Assembly: GCA_022451965.1 (NCBI GenBank)
Contig: JAKUNJ010000003.1
Coordinates: 164,570-202,766 of the forward strand
Reading direction: 5' to 3'
DNA: 38,197 nt
Source: Dehalococcoidia bacterium
GTDB lineage: Bacteria > Chloroflexota > Dehalococcoidia > Lucifugimonadales > Lucifugimonadaceae
Shown here: piece after piece, positions 22,894 through 31,651 of the stretch
Layout: the number at the start of each line of letters is the position of its first letter
Numbering within the stretch: the stretch's first letter is position 1
Position numbers and translations under genes: made by a program
The notes under the pieces: generated by a model
Told to the model about the DNA's origin: nothing
The model's database searches: none
What the model saw: the letters and a program-made list of their open reading frames with translations, nothing else

Positions 22894-24483
22894 CTAGACA
22901 TCTTAATAAAAAACGGAAGTGTATTTTCAGGAAATAACAATGAACCTGAATCTAATAATATTGGAATAAAAAATTCAAAAATAGATTTTATTGGAAAAGA
23001 GTCCCCAGAATCTAAAAAAGTTATTGATGCAAAAGATTACATTGTTACACCTGGTTTCATAGATATTCACACACATAGTGATATCTCATTTTTAGTTGAT
23101 CCTGAGGCCGATAGTAAGCTGACTCAAGGAGTAACTTTTGAATTTCTTGGAAACTGTGGAATGAGTTTTTGTGCTCCATTGAATAGTGCTTCAAAGCAAA
23201 CATTGTCAGATAGATTATCTAAATATGATTCTGACGTTAAGATTGATTGGAATGATTTTACTGATTGGTTAAACAAAATAGAAAGAAATATTCCATCAAT
23301 TAATCTCGCAGCTCAATTAGGCCATGGAGTTCTTAGATCTTATGTAATGGGAATGAAAGCTGTCTCCGCAACACCAGAAGATATAGAAGCTATGAGGAAT
23401 ATTGTTCGCTCTTCGATAGATCAAGGAGTTTTAGGATTTTCAACAGGTCTATGGTATGCTCCGGGATCATATTCTCATACAGAAGAAATTGTCGAAATAA
23501 CTAAAGTAGTTGCAGAGCACGATTTGTTATATTCAAGCCATATTAGGTCTGAGAGCGATGATGCTTCTGGGCTTTTCCCTGCTCATGCAGAAGCTATAGA
23601 AATTGGAAGAAGAACAGGAGCTAAAATTCAAATTAGTCATGTTAAGAGTGTTGGCCCTCAGTTTTGGGGTAGAGGCAACGAACTTTTAGAAGGAATGTAT
23701 AAAGCAAGAGAAGAAGGGATAGATGTAGCAGGAGACCAATATCCTTATGAATGGTCTAGTACTCCTACTAGTGGATGTATGTTTCCTAGATGGAGCCTTG
23801 AGGGAGGAAGAGAAAAGACTCTTGAGAGGTTAAAGGATAAAAATATTAGAGAGGCTATAAAATCTGAAACTATAAATTATATAAATAGATTTCACGGTTC
23901 AGCAGGTTGTATTTTAGCTGAATTTTCAAATGATAAAAAACTTGAAGGACTTAATTTATCTGAAATTTCTGAAGAATTTTCATGTTCACCTGAAGAAGCT
24001 GCTATGAGACTTTATGAAATTTCTGAAGGTTCATTCGTACTTCATTCTATGGAAGAACAAGACGTAGATACGATAGGAATGTCTGACATAATTGCAGTTG
24101 CTTCAGACGGTAATTCACTTAGAAACATAGGACCTCTTAGTAATGGAAAGCCACATCCAAGAAGTTATGGAACAAACACAAGATTTATAGAAGATATGGT
24201 AGTAAATAAAAAGAAAGTTTCAATTTCAAATGCTATTTATCGAATGACTAGCCTTCCAGCAAGCAGAATAGGATTAAAAAATAGAGGTGAAATAAAAAAA
24301 GGATATTTTGCAGATATTAATATTTTCAAACCCGAAGAGTTAAAAGAAAAGGCTACTTATGTAGATCCACATCAATATTCTACTGGTATGAAATGGGTTT
24401 TAGTAAACGGAAAAATTGCACTAAAAGATGGGAAAAAAATTGAAGGCAGATTTGGAAAAGTTGTCAGATCAAAAGAGGGATAA
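22891..24483 (+). CDS. N-acyl-D-amino-acid deacylase (D-aminoacylase-like amidohydrolase), ATA start
   Basis: 530 residues if started at ATA 22891. The first canonical start, ATG 23161, lies 90 codons later and would remove the metal site. The upstream frame encodes LDILIKNGSVFSGN, then PGFIDIHTHSD with His60 and His62, and LGNCG with the bridging Cys89. The rest of the site is His217 (SSHIRSE), His250 (ISHVKS) and Asp406 (ASDGNS), matching D-aminoacylases in order and spacing. The enzyme would release D-amino acids from N-acyl forms, although some members act on related amides. The creatininase-family gene starts 4 bases after its stop, so they are an operon. The ATA start rests on the ribosome binding site and on these catalytic residues. 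Confidence 0.9.
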   Translation: MLDILIKNGSVFSGNNNEPESNNIGIKNSKIDFIGKESPESKKVIDAKDYIVTPGFIDIHTHSDISFLVDPEADSKLTQGVTFEFLGNCGMSFCAPLNSASKQTLSDRLSKYDSDVKIDWNDFTDWLNKIERNIPSINLAAQLGHGVLRSYVMGMKAVSATPEDIEAMRNIVRSSIDQGVLGFSTGLWYAPGSYSHTEEIVEITKVVAEHDLLYSSHIRSESDDASGLFPAHAEAIEIGRRTGAKIQISHVKSVGPQFWGRGNELLEGMYKAREEGIDVAGDQYPYEWSSTPTSGCMFPRWSLEGGREKTLERLKDKNIREAIKSETINYINRFHGSAGCILAEFSNDKKLEGLNLSEISEEFSCSPEEAAMRLYEISEGSFVLHSMEEQDVDTIGMSDIIAVASDGNSLRNIGPLSNGKPHPRSYGTNTRFIEDMVVNKKKVSISNAIYRMTSLPASRIGLKNRGEIKKGYFADINIFKPEELKEKATYVDPHQYSTGMKWVLVNGKIALKDGKKIEGRFGKVVRSKEG

Positions 24484-24487
24484 TATT

Positions 24488-25228
24488 ATGAAAAACTTAG
24501 AATTTTTTAACAGAAACCAAGCAAGAGATTTTATTAATAAAAATAAACCAATGGCTATTATTCCCACAGGCTCTGTAGAGCAACACTTAAATCATTTATT
24601 TATAGGTATGGATATAAATTCAGCGACAGGAATAGCACAAGATCTTGCTGAAAAATTCTCTGATGATGTTATATTTTATAGACCTCTAAATGCTGGAATA
24701 GCAGAGCATCATATGGCATTTCCTGGAACTATGACTCTAAGAGTTAACACATTTATAGGAGTTCTTACAGATATAGTTGAAAGCTTGATAAGAGGTGGTG
24801 TAAAAAAGATTCTTTTTATAAATGGTCATGGAGGGAATGTAGAACCAATGGCAACTGCGATGAGAAATATATCTTTACAAATGAAAGGAATTCATGAAGG
24901 AATTGATACTACAGAAGTAAGAACTCATTATGATTATGAAGAACTTCTTAATAAAGATTCAGAAATTGATATTAGATATACAAGTTATTGGGAAACTCAT
25001 GATGAAGATTTCATAAAAAATATAATTGATGACGACGTATGGCCTGGTCATGCTGGTGAATATGAAACCTCAGTTGCATTGTATATGTTTCCAGATTTAG
25101 TTGATAAAGATGCAATTAAAAATGATCCCTTAGGAACATCTACAAATGCTTCAAAAGAAAAGGGCGAACAAATTTATATTGACATAATCAATCAATATTC
25201 CAAAATAATTAAAGAAATGTTGCAATAA
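24488..25228 (+). CDS. Creatininase-family amidohydrolase
   Basis: 246 residues from the ATG at 24488, preceded by AGAGGGA; an ATG at 24428 inside the upstream gene is unlikely. Conserved metal ligands appear in IIPTGSVEQHLNHL (Glu31, His33), GMDINSATG (Asp42), NGHGGN (His114) and GHAGEYETS (Glu191). True creatininases have HYE where this has HGG, so it more likely belongs to the non-creatininase branch, which includes MftE-like peptidases and formamide or amide hydrolases. Its pairing with an N-acyl-D-amino-acid deacylase suggests a two-step breakdown of an amide-containing compound; the substrate is unknown. It converges with mutS, with 33 bases between stops. Confidence 0.88.
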   Translation: MKNLEFFNRNQARDFINKNKPMAIIPTGSVEQHLNHLFIGMDINSATGIAQDLAEKFSDDVIFYRPLNAGIAEHHMAFPGTMTLRVNTFIGVLTDIVESLIRGGVKKILFINGHGGNVEPMATAMRNISLQMKGIHEGIDTTEVRTHYDYEELLNKDSEIDIRYTSYWETHDEDFIKNIIDDDVWPGHAGEYETSVALYMFPDLVDKDAIKNDPLGTSTNASKEKGEQIYIDIINQYSKIIKEMLQ

Positions 25229-25261
25229 AAATCTATAAAATGTAGATCGTTATTCATATAA

Positions 25262-27811
25262 CTATAAATTTTTTTGAATATCTGAAATTATTTTCATAAG
25301 TTCGAAAGGGGTAATATTTATCAGATCAAGATCTTTTATTTGTTTAGACACATCTGATATATTTTCCTCAAAAAGTAGAGGCTGAAAGGAATTATTACTA
25401 TATTTTGGATTTTCAAATTCTCCTAGTAAAATTTTAGCTTTTAATAAAACTTCCATAGGGATACCTGCAATTTCTGCAACATTTATTCCATAAGATTTTT
25501 CTGCAGAACCTTCAATTATTCTGTGTAAGAAATTTATAGAATTATTTTCTTCGTGTACAGCTACTTGAAGATTAATAATATTTGGATAAGTTTCAGGCAG
25601 TTTTGTTAATTCATGGAAATGAGTAGCAAATAAAGTTCTAAATTTCTTCTCTTCTTTGGTGTTTATATATTCTAAAATTGACCAAGCTATAGATAAACCA
25701 TCATATGTACTAGTGCCTCTTCCTATCTCATCTAGAACAGCAAAAGATTTATTAGTAGATTGAGCAAGTATTCTAGATGTTTCCTCCATCTCTATAAGAA
25801 AAGTAGATTTACCTGTATGAATATCATCTGTAAGACCTGTCCTTGTAAAAATCCTGTCAACTATACCAATTTCACATTTACTAGCTGGCACAAAAGATCC
25901 TACCTGACTAAGAATAACTATAATTGCCATAGTTCTTAGGTAAGTAGACTTACCGGACATATTTGGACCAGTTATAATCGCTGTATTTGTTTTATTTGAA
26001 AAATTTAAGTCGTTTGGAACAAACTTACCAAAACCTAAAGTTTTATCTATAACTGGATGTAATGCATCTCTAATATCAAATTTATTATCATCAGATAAAA
26101 CTGGTTTTATCCATTTGTTATTATTTGCAATTTTAAACATAGAGTAAATAGTATCTATATTTGATATATCTTTGCTCATATTTAATATTTCATCTTTGTA
26201 GATAGTAATTTCTTCACAAATTTGATTAAAAATCATCGTTTCTAAAGAGTCTATTTTTTCACCAGCTGTTAATATCTTTTCTTCAAGAATTTTCAATTCA
26301 TTAGTGTAGTATCTTTCAGAATTTGCTAGAGTTTGTCTTCTTATGAAGTAATCTGGTACTAAATCTAAGTGTGATTTAGTTACCTCAAAATAGTATCCAA
26401 AAACACGATTAAAACTTATTTTTAAGTTATTAATTCCTGTTTTATTTTTTTCATTATTTTCAAGTTCTAATATAGATGTATTTGATTCAAACTTTAGTTT
26501 CTTAATCTCATCTAAATCTTTATTAAAGCCTTCTCTTATTGGCAGCTGTGTTTGAATTTCAGACAATTTATCAGTATCCAATGCAAAGTTAAGATATTTT
26601 GATAATTTTTTAATTAAGACTTGATTTGAGTCAAATATAAACTTTTTTGAAGTGAATAATTTTTTCACCAAAGGTAATTGATTTAATGATTCATAGATTG
26701 AAATTATATCTCTATAGTTAGCTGATTTATTCTCAACGCGATTTATTATTCTCTCAATATCACTAATTTTTCTTAAAATATCATCAAGTTCTAAAAGATT
26801 ATCTTTATTTTCATCTATCCATTCAATTTGAGAATGTCGTTTTTCTAATTTACTAATGTTCTGTGATGGACTTATCAGCCAATTTCTAAGTAATCTACTT
26901 CCCATTGCAGTATTTGTCTGATCCATGAAATAAAATAAAGTATTTTGGTCATTACCAGAAAAGGATTTTACTATTTCCAAATCTCTTAAAGTTACATAAT
27001 CAAGGATTAAGTCATTAGATCTATCAATGCTGTTAATTGTTTGGTGATTTTTTGAAAAGTTTTTTTGATTAGAATCAATAAAATCTAAAATTATACCTAG
27101 GGACATAAGCAATGATTTTCTATTTGATAACCCTATTTGGGTTATATCCTCTATTTCAAAATGGGAGTTTATAATTCTTTTAGCAAGACCTAAATTTTTA
27201 ATTTCTCCATCATATTCTCTAAGAAGATACTCATCAAAAAATTCATTTATGATTTCATTATTTTCTTTAACATAAAGTATTTCTTTGGGATTTAATCTTT
27301 CTATTTCGTTTTGAAGGTTTTGATTGTCAGTAGCGTATGTTTCAAATCGTCCTGTAGAAATATCTAAAGCACAAATATCTATTTGATTTTTATCTTCATA
27401 GATACTGACTAAAAAATTATTATCATTAGAATCCAAAAGATTTTCATCTGTTACGGTTCCTGGGGTTATTACTCTGGTAACTGCTCTATCTACAATTCCC
27501 TTCGATTCTTTGGGGTCAGAAGTTTGTTCTGCTATAGCAATCTTTAATCCTGAATCTACTAATTTTTTTAAATTATTATCAAGAGAATGATATGGGATAC
27601 CTGCAAGTGGAACCTTTTTTTTATCTCCAACATCTCTAGCAGTTAGCGCTATATTCAAGATTGAAGACAGTTTTTTTGCATCTTCATCAAATGTTTCGTA
27701 AAAATCACCCATTCTGAAAAGCAAAAGACAATCATCATATTTATTTTTTATATCTAGATATTGTCTCCTGCCTGGGGACATTTTAATTGAGCTATTCTTT
27801 TTTGTAGTCAT
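25262..27811 (-). CDS. mutS: DNA mismatch repair protein MutS
   Basis: 849 residues, full length. The mismatch-contacting motif GDFYETF (Phe37, Glu39) follows SPGRRQYLDIK in domain I. The ATPase domain has Walker A GPNMSGKST near 615 and Walker B region DEIGRGTSTYDGLSIAW near 697, with TLFATHFHEL after it. The C-terminus is short: only about 60 residues follow the NVAEIAGIP segment. The gene recognises base mismatches and slides on DNA to recruit MutL, which is not in the window. It lies 6 bases downstream of the membrane-protein gene. The ATG has no evident ribosome binding site. Confidence 0.97.
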   Translation of the reverse strand: MTTKKNSSIKMSPGRRQYLDIKNKYDDCLLLFRMGDFYETFDEDAKKLSSILNIALTARDVGDKKKVPLAGIPYHSLDNNLKKLVDSGLKIAIAEQTSDPKESKGIVDRAVTRVITPGTVTDENLLDSNDNNFLVSIYEDKNQIDICALDISTGRFETYATDNQNLQNEIERLNPKEILYVKENNEIINEFFDEYLLREYDGEIKNLGLAKRIINSHFEIEDITQIGLSNRKSLLMSLGIILDFIDSNQKNFSKNHQTINSIDRSNDLILDYVTLRDLEIVKSFSGNDQNTLFYFMDQTNTAMGSRLLRNWLISPSQNISKLEKRHSQIEWIDENKDNLLELDDILRKISDIERIINRVENKSANYRDIISIYESLNQLPLVKKLFTSKKFIFDSNQVLIKKLSKYLNFALDTDKLSEIQTQLPIREGFNKDLDEIKKLKFESNTSILELENNEKNKTGINNLKISFNRVFGYYFEVTKSHLDLVPDYFIRRQTLANSERYYTNELKILEEKILTAGEKIDSLETMIFNQICEEITIYKDEILNMSKDISNIDTIYSMFKIANNNKWIKPVLSDDNKFDIRDALHPVIDKTLGFGKFVPNDLNFSNKTNTAIITGPNMSGKSTYLRTMAIIVILSQVGSFVPASKCEIGIVDRIFTRTGLTDDIHTGKSTFLIEMEETSRILAQSTNKSFAVLDEIGRGTSTYDGLSIAWSILEYINTKEEKKFRTLFATHFHELTKLPETYPNIINLQVAVHEENNSINFLHRIIEGSAEKSYGINVAEIAGIPMEVLLKAKILLGEFENPKYSNNSFQPLLFEENISDVSKQIKDLDLINITPFELMKIISDIQKNL

Positions 27812-27817
27812 AAAATA

Positions 27818-28657
27818 TTAATAATCTATGGTAACACTATCACTAGACACCCATCTGAGTCTATTTATGGTTACATCTCTAGGTAGATCTACAATAAGAT
27901 ATCCAACAACCTGAGTGCCTTGAACTAATGTTATATCACCCCACAGAGGAACAAAATCTTTAACTTCATGATCTTTTATAATATTTGATACTTCTTTTGC
28001 TCGAATAATCGTATTTGAGGGATAATAAGTTTTACCATTAGAAGATAATAATTCCGCACACTTTTCATCTATATTTAGAGTGATTGTATTAGCTGTTTCA
28101 TTAATAACTTCTAGCTTAACTAACCCAATGTGTCTTTCATTATCTATTGAATCAATTTCCCAATTTAGAAGCTTATTGGTAACTGCATCAGGACCATCAT
28201 AATGAACTTTATTTTGATAGATAGGCTTTTCACTTTTTATCCAAAGTACTTTTCCTGATTTATAAAGTGGATCTACGTTATCAGAATTTAAGAATACCCA
28301 AGGAATTACAATTATTGCCAAAAGAACAGAAAATAAAGTCGTAAACATCAAAACTATTGGCCTTTTGGACTTTGGAAACTTAGTTATTCTTCTTGTTAGG
28401 ATATTATTTTCAGAATCTATCTCAACATATTCTTCGCCTAATTCATCAAAACCATTTATAGAATAATCAAAATAAAATCTTGATACTTCATTACTTTTTT
28501 CAATTCTATTTACAGAATATTTCTTGTTCTTATCCTTAAAATCAGGTCCATATTCATAATCATTTTCAATTAAGTGATTATAAGAAATATCAATCTGTTC
28601 TTTGTAATCATTAAATTCTTTATAATCTAGTGTGAATTTATCTTTTTGTTTACTCAT
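27818..28657 (-). CDS. Single-pass membrane protein of unknown function
   Basis: 279 residues. I do not recognise the family. A charged, probably cytoplasmic N-terminal part (1-98, rich in Asp, Lys and Tyr) is followed by one membrane helix at about 101-123 and a C-terminal domain of about 150 residues that alternates hydrophobic and polar residues, consistent with a beta-sandwich (for example GLVKLEVINETANTITLNI). The positively charged RRITKFPKSKRP just before the helix supports an inside-out orientation, placing the C-terminal domain outside. It sits between the cysteine desulfurase (2 bases) and mutS (6 bases), in one apparent operon. Confidence 0.6.
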   Translation of the reverse strand: MSKQKDKFTLDYKEFNDYKEQIDISYNHLIENDYEYGPDFKDKNKKYSVNRIEKSNEVSRFYFDYSINGFDELGEEYVEIDSENNILTRRITKFPKSKRPIVLMFTTLFSVLLAIIVIPWVFLNSDNVDPLYKSGKVLWIKSEKPIYQNKVHYDGPDAVTNKLLNWEIDSIDNERHIGLVKLEVINETANTITLNIDEKCAELLSSNGKTYYPSNTIIRAKEVSNIIKDHEVKDFVPLWGDITLVQGTQVVGYLIVDLPRDVTINRLRWVSSDSVTIDY

Positions 28658-28659
28658 AG

Positions 28660-29829
28660 TTATGAAGTTAAATCTTTATATATTTCTAAGAGGCTATTAG
28701 CTATATACTCAACTTCTTCAAATGTGTTATCTCTTCCAAAAGAAATCCTAACTGAACCCATAGCTAAATTTTCTTCAACATTTTTGGCTAGCAAAACATG
28801 AGAAGGTTCTACTGAAGCAGTTGAACATGCTGAACCACTAGATGCCATTATACCCTTAAAATCTAATGAAATTAATATTGGTTCTCCCTGAATATTAGGA
28901 ATTGAAAAGTTCAAAATATTAGGTAATCCTGAGCTTGAACTGTGTATTACAAGGTCAGGTAGAATTTCACTTAATTTCTTTATCAACGTATTTCTTAATT
29001 TATCAGTATGAGAATAAAAATTTTCTCGATTATTTTCGGCTATTTCAATAGCTTTTCCTAGTCCAACAATACTTGGAACATTTTCAGTACCTGATCTATT
29101 TTGCCGCTCTTGGCCTCCACCATCTAGAAGAGGTTCCAAGAAAAGATCTTCTTTTACATAAAGAGCTCCTACGCCTTTAGGTCCATTAAATTTGTGTCCA
29201 GATATTGATAAAAGATCTAAATCAAGATCAACTACATCAATTTTTATCTTTCCTATTGCTTGAACTGCATCAGTATGAAAAATTATTTTTTTACCAAATT
29301 CATTTTCTTTCTTTCTTACAATTTCTACTAATTCTTTTATATTTTGAACTGATCCTATTTCGTTATTAGCAAAAATTATTGACACTAATTTTGTTTTTTT
29401 AGAAATTAAGTTTTCAAATTCTTTAACTTTTATTTGACCATTATCATCAACATTACAATAAATGGTTTTATATCCAATATTAGCTAATTGTTCAGAGGGA
29501 TGAATAATAGCATGATGCTCTATTGAAGAAATAATAATTTCATCTTGATCATTCTCTATTCGAGGCTTACAAAATCCCTTTAAGGCCAAATTATTTGATT
29601 CTGTTCCTCCGCTTGTAAAAATAATCTCAGAGGCCTTAGAATTAATAACAGATGCTACTTTGTCTCTAGCAAATTCTATAGCTGCTTTAGATTCTTGACT
29701 TAACATATATAAGCCAGAAGGATTCCCATAATTTTTTGTAAAAAATGGTAGCATTTCATTCAGTACTTCTTCTGAAACTGGAGTAGTAGCTGCATTATCA
29801 ACGTATATTTCATTTAAATCTAAACTCAT
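28660..29829 (-). CDS. Cysteine desulfurase (NifS/IscS family)
   Basis: 389 residues. The N-terminus IYVDNAATTPV and the cofactor motif SGHKFNGPKGVG with the PLP lysine Lys213 are typical, as are SSIEHHAIIHP (His106 stacking on PLP) and HTDAVQ. The persulfide cysteine Cys335 lies in SGSACSTASVEPSHVL, a group I (IscS/NifS) loop. It supplies sulfur for iron-sulfur clusters and for MnmA. No iscU or regulator is adjacent; the downstream genes are a membrane protein and mutS. A TTGTAA-16-TATAAT promoter lies just upstream. Confidence 0.95.
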   Translation of the reverse strand: MSLDLNEIYVDNAATTPVSEEVLNEMLPFFTKNYGNPSGLYMLSQESKAAIEFARDKVASVINSKASEIIFTSGGTESNNLALKGFCKPRIENDQDEIIISSIEHHAIIHPSEQLANIGYKTIYCNVDDNGQIKVKEFENLISKKTKLVSIIFANNEIGSVQNIKELVEIVRKKENEFGKKIIFHTDAVQAIGKIKIDVVDLDLDLLSISGHKFNGPKGVGALYVKEDLFLEPLLDGGGQERQNRSGTENVPSIVGLGKAIEIAENNRENFYSHTDKLRNTLIKKLSEILPDLVIHSSSSGLPNILNFSIPNIQGEPILISLDFKGIMASSGSACSTASVEPSHVLLAKNVEENLAMGSVRISFGRDNTFEEVEYIANSLLEIYKDLTS

Positions 29830-29848
29830 AAAATTAATTATAAATTAC

Positions 29849-29876
29849 ATTATAAAAATAAGGTGTAAATTTACAA
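29849..29876 (-). promoter_or_regulatory. Promoter of the cysteine desulfurase-mutS operon
   Basis: On the minus strand, -35 TTGTAA (29876-29871) and -10 TATAAT (29854-29849) are separated by 16 bases. The start of transcription would be near 29842, leaving a leader of about 12 bases before the ATG, consistent with the lack of a ribosome binding site. Confidence 0.55.
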
Positions 29877-29925
29877 TTTTCGGTAAACTAGTAAGAATAA
29901 AAATTAGCATTAAGAGAAAAGATTA

Positions 29926-30885
29926 TTGATAAGAGTTGAACATTTCTATAAAAATTATGGCCCCTACCCTGCTGTAATAGATGTATCTTTTGAAGTTCTA
30001 AAGGGTGAGATTGTCGGATTTCTTGGTCCTAATGGTGCAGGTAAGACAACTACAATGAGAACTATTACTGGATATCTTCCTCCAACTTCTGGAAATATAA
30101 CAGTAAGCGGATATGACTCTCTTAAGTATTCACTTGAAGCAAGGAGACACATAGGTTATTTACCTGAAACAGTTCCTTTATATTTAGACATGACTGTAAG
30201 TGATTACTTAAGTTTCATGGGTAAAATCAGAGGAATGAATCAAAAATGGATAGATGAAAGAATAAATAAAGTCATAGATCATGTGAAATTGGGTGATTAC
30301 AGAAATACACATATAGGGAAATTATCAAAAGGTTACAGGCAAAGAACAGGCATAGCTCAAGCTATTTTGCACGAACCTGACGTTTTAATCATGGATGAAC
30401 CAACAATAGGAATTGATCCAATTCAAGTTGTAGAAACTAGAGAATTAATTAGTGAATTAGGAGAATCACATACACTATTAATTTCTTCTCATATACTTCC
30501 GGAAGTTTCGGCAATTTGTCCAAGAGTGTTAGTTATTTCTGACGGAAGAATAGTAGCTGATGATAAACCAAATAATCTCTCTCAAAGATTATCAGGAACA
30601 GAAAGAATTGAATTAGGTGTTTCAGGTACTAAGCCTTCAGAAGTAATTTCTAAAATTAGAGATATAGATTCCGTAATTGATGTAAGATCAGACTCTAGAG
30701 CAGAGCAATTAGATCAAGCAAAAAAAGAAAATTATTACCCAATAATAGTTGATGCTAAAACTAATGAAAATTCCTCTGAAAAAATTGCTAAAGTTATTGT
30801 TGACAGTGGTTGGGGATTAAGAAATTTAACACCTTTACCCATGACATTGGAAGAAATATTCTTACAGCTTACACAAGAAAATTAA
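29926..30885 (+). CDS. ABC transporter ATPase, GldA-like
   Basis: 319 residues, TTG start. Walker A is GPNGAGKTT at 34-42, the signature is LSKGYRQR at 133-140, Walker B is VLIMDEP at 153-159, and the switch histidine is His189 in SSHIL. The roughly 100-residue C-terminal extension carries the TLEEIFLQLT motif seen in GldA and other ABC-2 export ATPases. It forms a cassette with the permease (30889), the GldG-like protein (31652) and the DUF4340 protein (33405). Bacteroidetes use Gld homologues in gliding; elsewhere such cassettes are export systems of unknown cargo. Confidence 0.93.
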   Translation: MIRVEHFYKNYGPYPAVIDVSFEVLKGEIVGFLGPNGAGKTTTMRTITGYLPPTSGNITVSGYDSLKYSLEARRHIGYLPETVPLYLDMTVSDYLSFMGKIRGMNQKWIDERINKVIDHVKLGDYRNTHIGKLSKGYRQRTGIAQAILHEPDVLIMDEPTIGIDPIQVVETRELISELGESHTLLISSHILPEVSAICPRVLVISDGRIVADDKPNNLSQRLSGTERIELGVSGTKPSEVISKIRDIDSVIDVRSDSRAEQLDQAKKENYYPIIVDAKTNENSSEKIAKVIVDSGWGLRNLTPLPMTLEEIFLQLTQEN

Positions 30886-30888
30886 TAT

Positions 30889-31650
30889 ATGAAAAATATC
30901 TTTATAATTTTATCTAAAGAAATAAAAACTTATTTTGCTTCTCCTATGGCATATATAGTTGCTGCTGCATATTTAGCAATTACTGGTTTTTTCTTTGTAG
31001 CTTCTGTTTCTGATGCTTTCTCAGAAGCAACTATTAGAGGTTATCTAGCTGGTGCCACATTTTTTATGATATTTATGTCCCCAGCAATAACAATGAGGCT
31101 TATAGCTGAAGAACAAAAACTTGGAACATTAGAGCTTCTCTTAACATCTCCTGTTAAGGAAGCTGAGGTTGTAATTGGAAAATTTCTTGCTTCTTTGGTA
31201 ACTGTGTGTGTAATGATATTTTTATCGATGTATTTTGTAATTCTGCTTTACATATTTGGTGATCCTGACTCAGGACCATTATTTAATGGAATATTTGGAC
31301 TAATCTTATATTCATCATCAACTCTTGCTATAGGTCTTTTCGCATCTTCTCTATCTCCAAATCAAATAGTTGGTCTTATAGTTGGATCGGGAATATTAAC
31401 AAGCTTGACAATAATTGATTTTATTTCAACAAGAGTTTCTGGAATTGGTAGCGATATACTAAGTTTTTTACAATTAGGTGCTTCTTTTTCAGTATTCGAT
31501 TTAGGATCATTAGGTGTTTCTGAAAGTGGTCATTTTGCTGATTTTTCAAGAGGTATATTTTCTTTAATCGATGTTATTTTTTATCTTTCAGTTACAATTG
31601 TTTTTCTACTCCTAACGATAATAATCTTAGAATCAAGAAGGTGGAGATAA
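30889..31650 (+). CDS. ABC-2 type permease, GldF-like
   Basis: 253 residues with about six membrane helices. The N-terminus KEIKTYFASPMAYIVAAAYL matches GldF, and the central MRLIAEEQKLGTLELLLTSP followed by VKEAEVVIGKF is the conserved cytoplasmic coupling region of this permease family. It starts 3 bases after the ATPase stop and ends 1 base before the GldG-like gene, so it is part of the same transporter. No cargo can be inferred. Confidence 0.9.
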   Translation: MKNIFIILSKEIKTYFASPMAYIVAAAYLAITGFFFVASVSDAFSEATIRGYLAGATFFMIFMSPAITMRLIAEEQKLGTLELLLTSPVKEAEVVIGKFLASLVTVCVMIFLSMYFVILLYIFGDPDSGPLFNGIFGLILYSSSTLAIGLFASSLSPNQIVGLIVGSGILTSLTIIDFISTRVSGIGSDILSFLQLGASFSVFDLGSLGVSESGHFADFSRGIFSLIDVIFYLSVTIVFLLLTIIILESRRWR

Positions 31651-31651
31651 G

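Noticed and set aside
24428-24487. Upstream ATG start for the creatininase-family gene
   Set aside because: It overlaps the deacylase end and adds 20 lysine-rich non-homologous residues; ATG 24488 has AGAGGGA upstream.
25229-25261. Short inverted repeat ATCTA/TAGAT after the creatininase-family gene
   Set aside because: Only five base pairs, all but one A/T, with no T-run; too weak to call a terminator.
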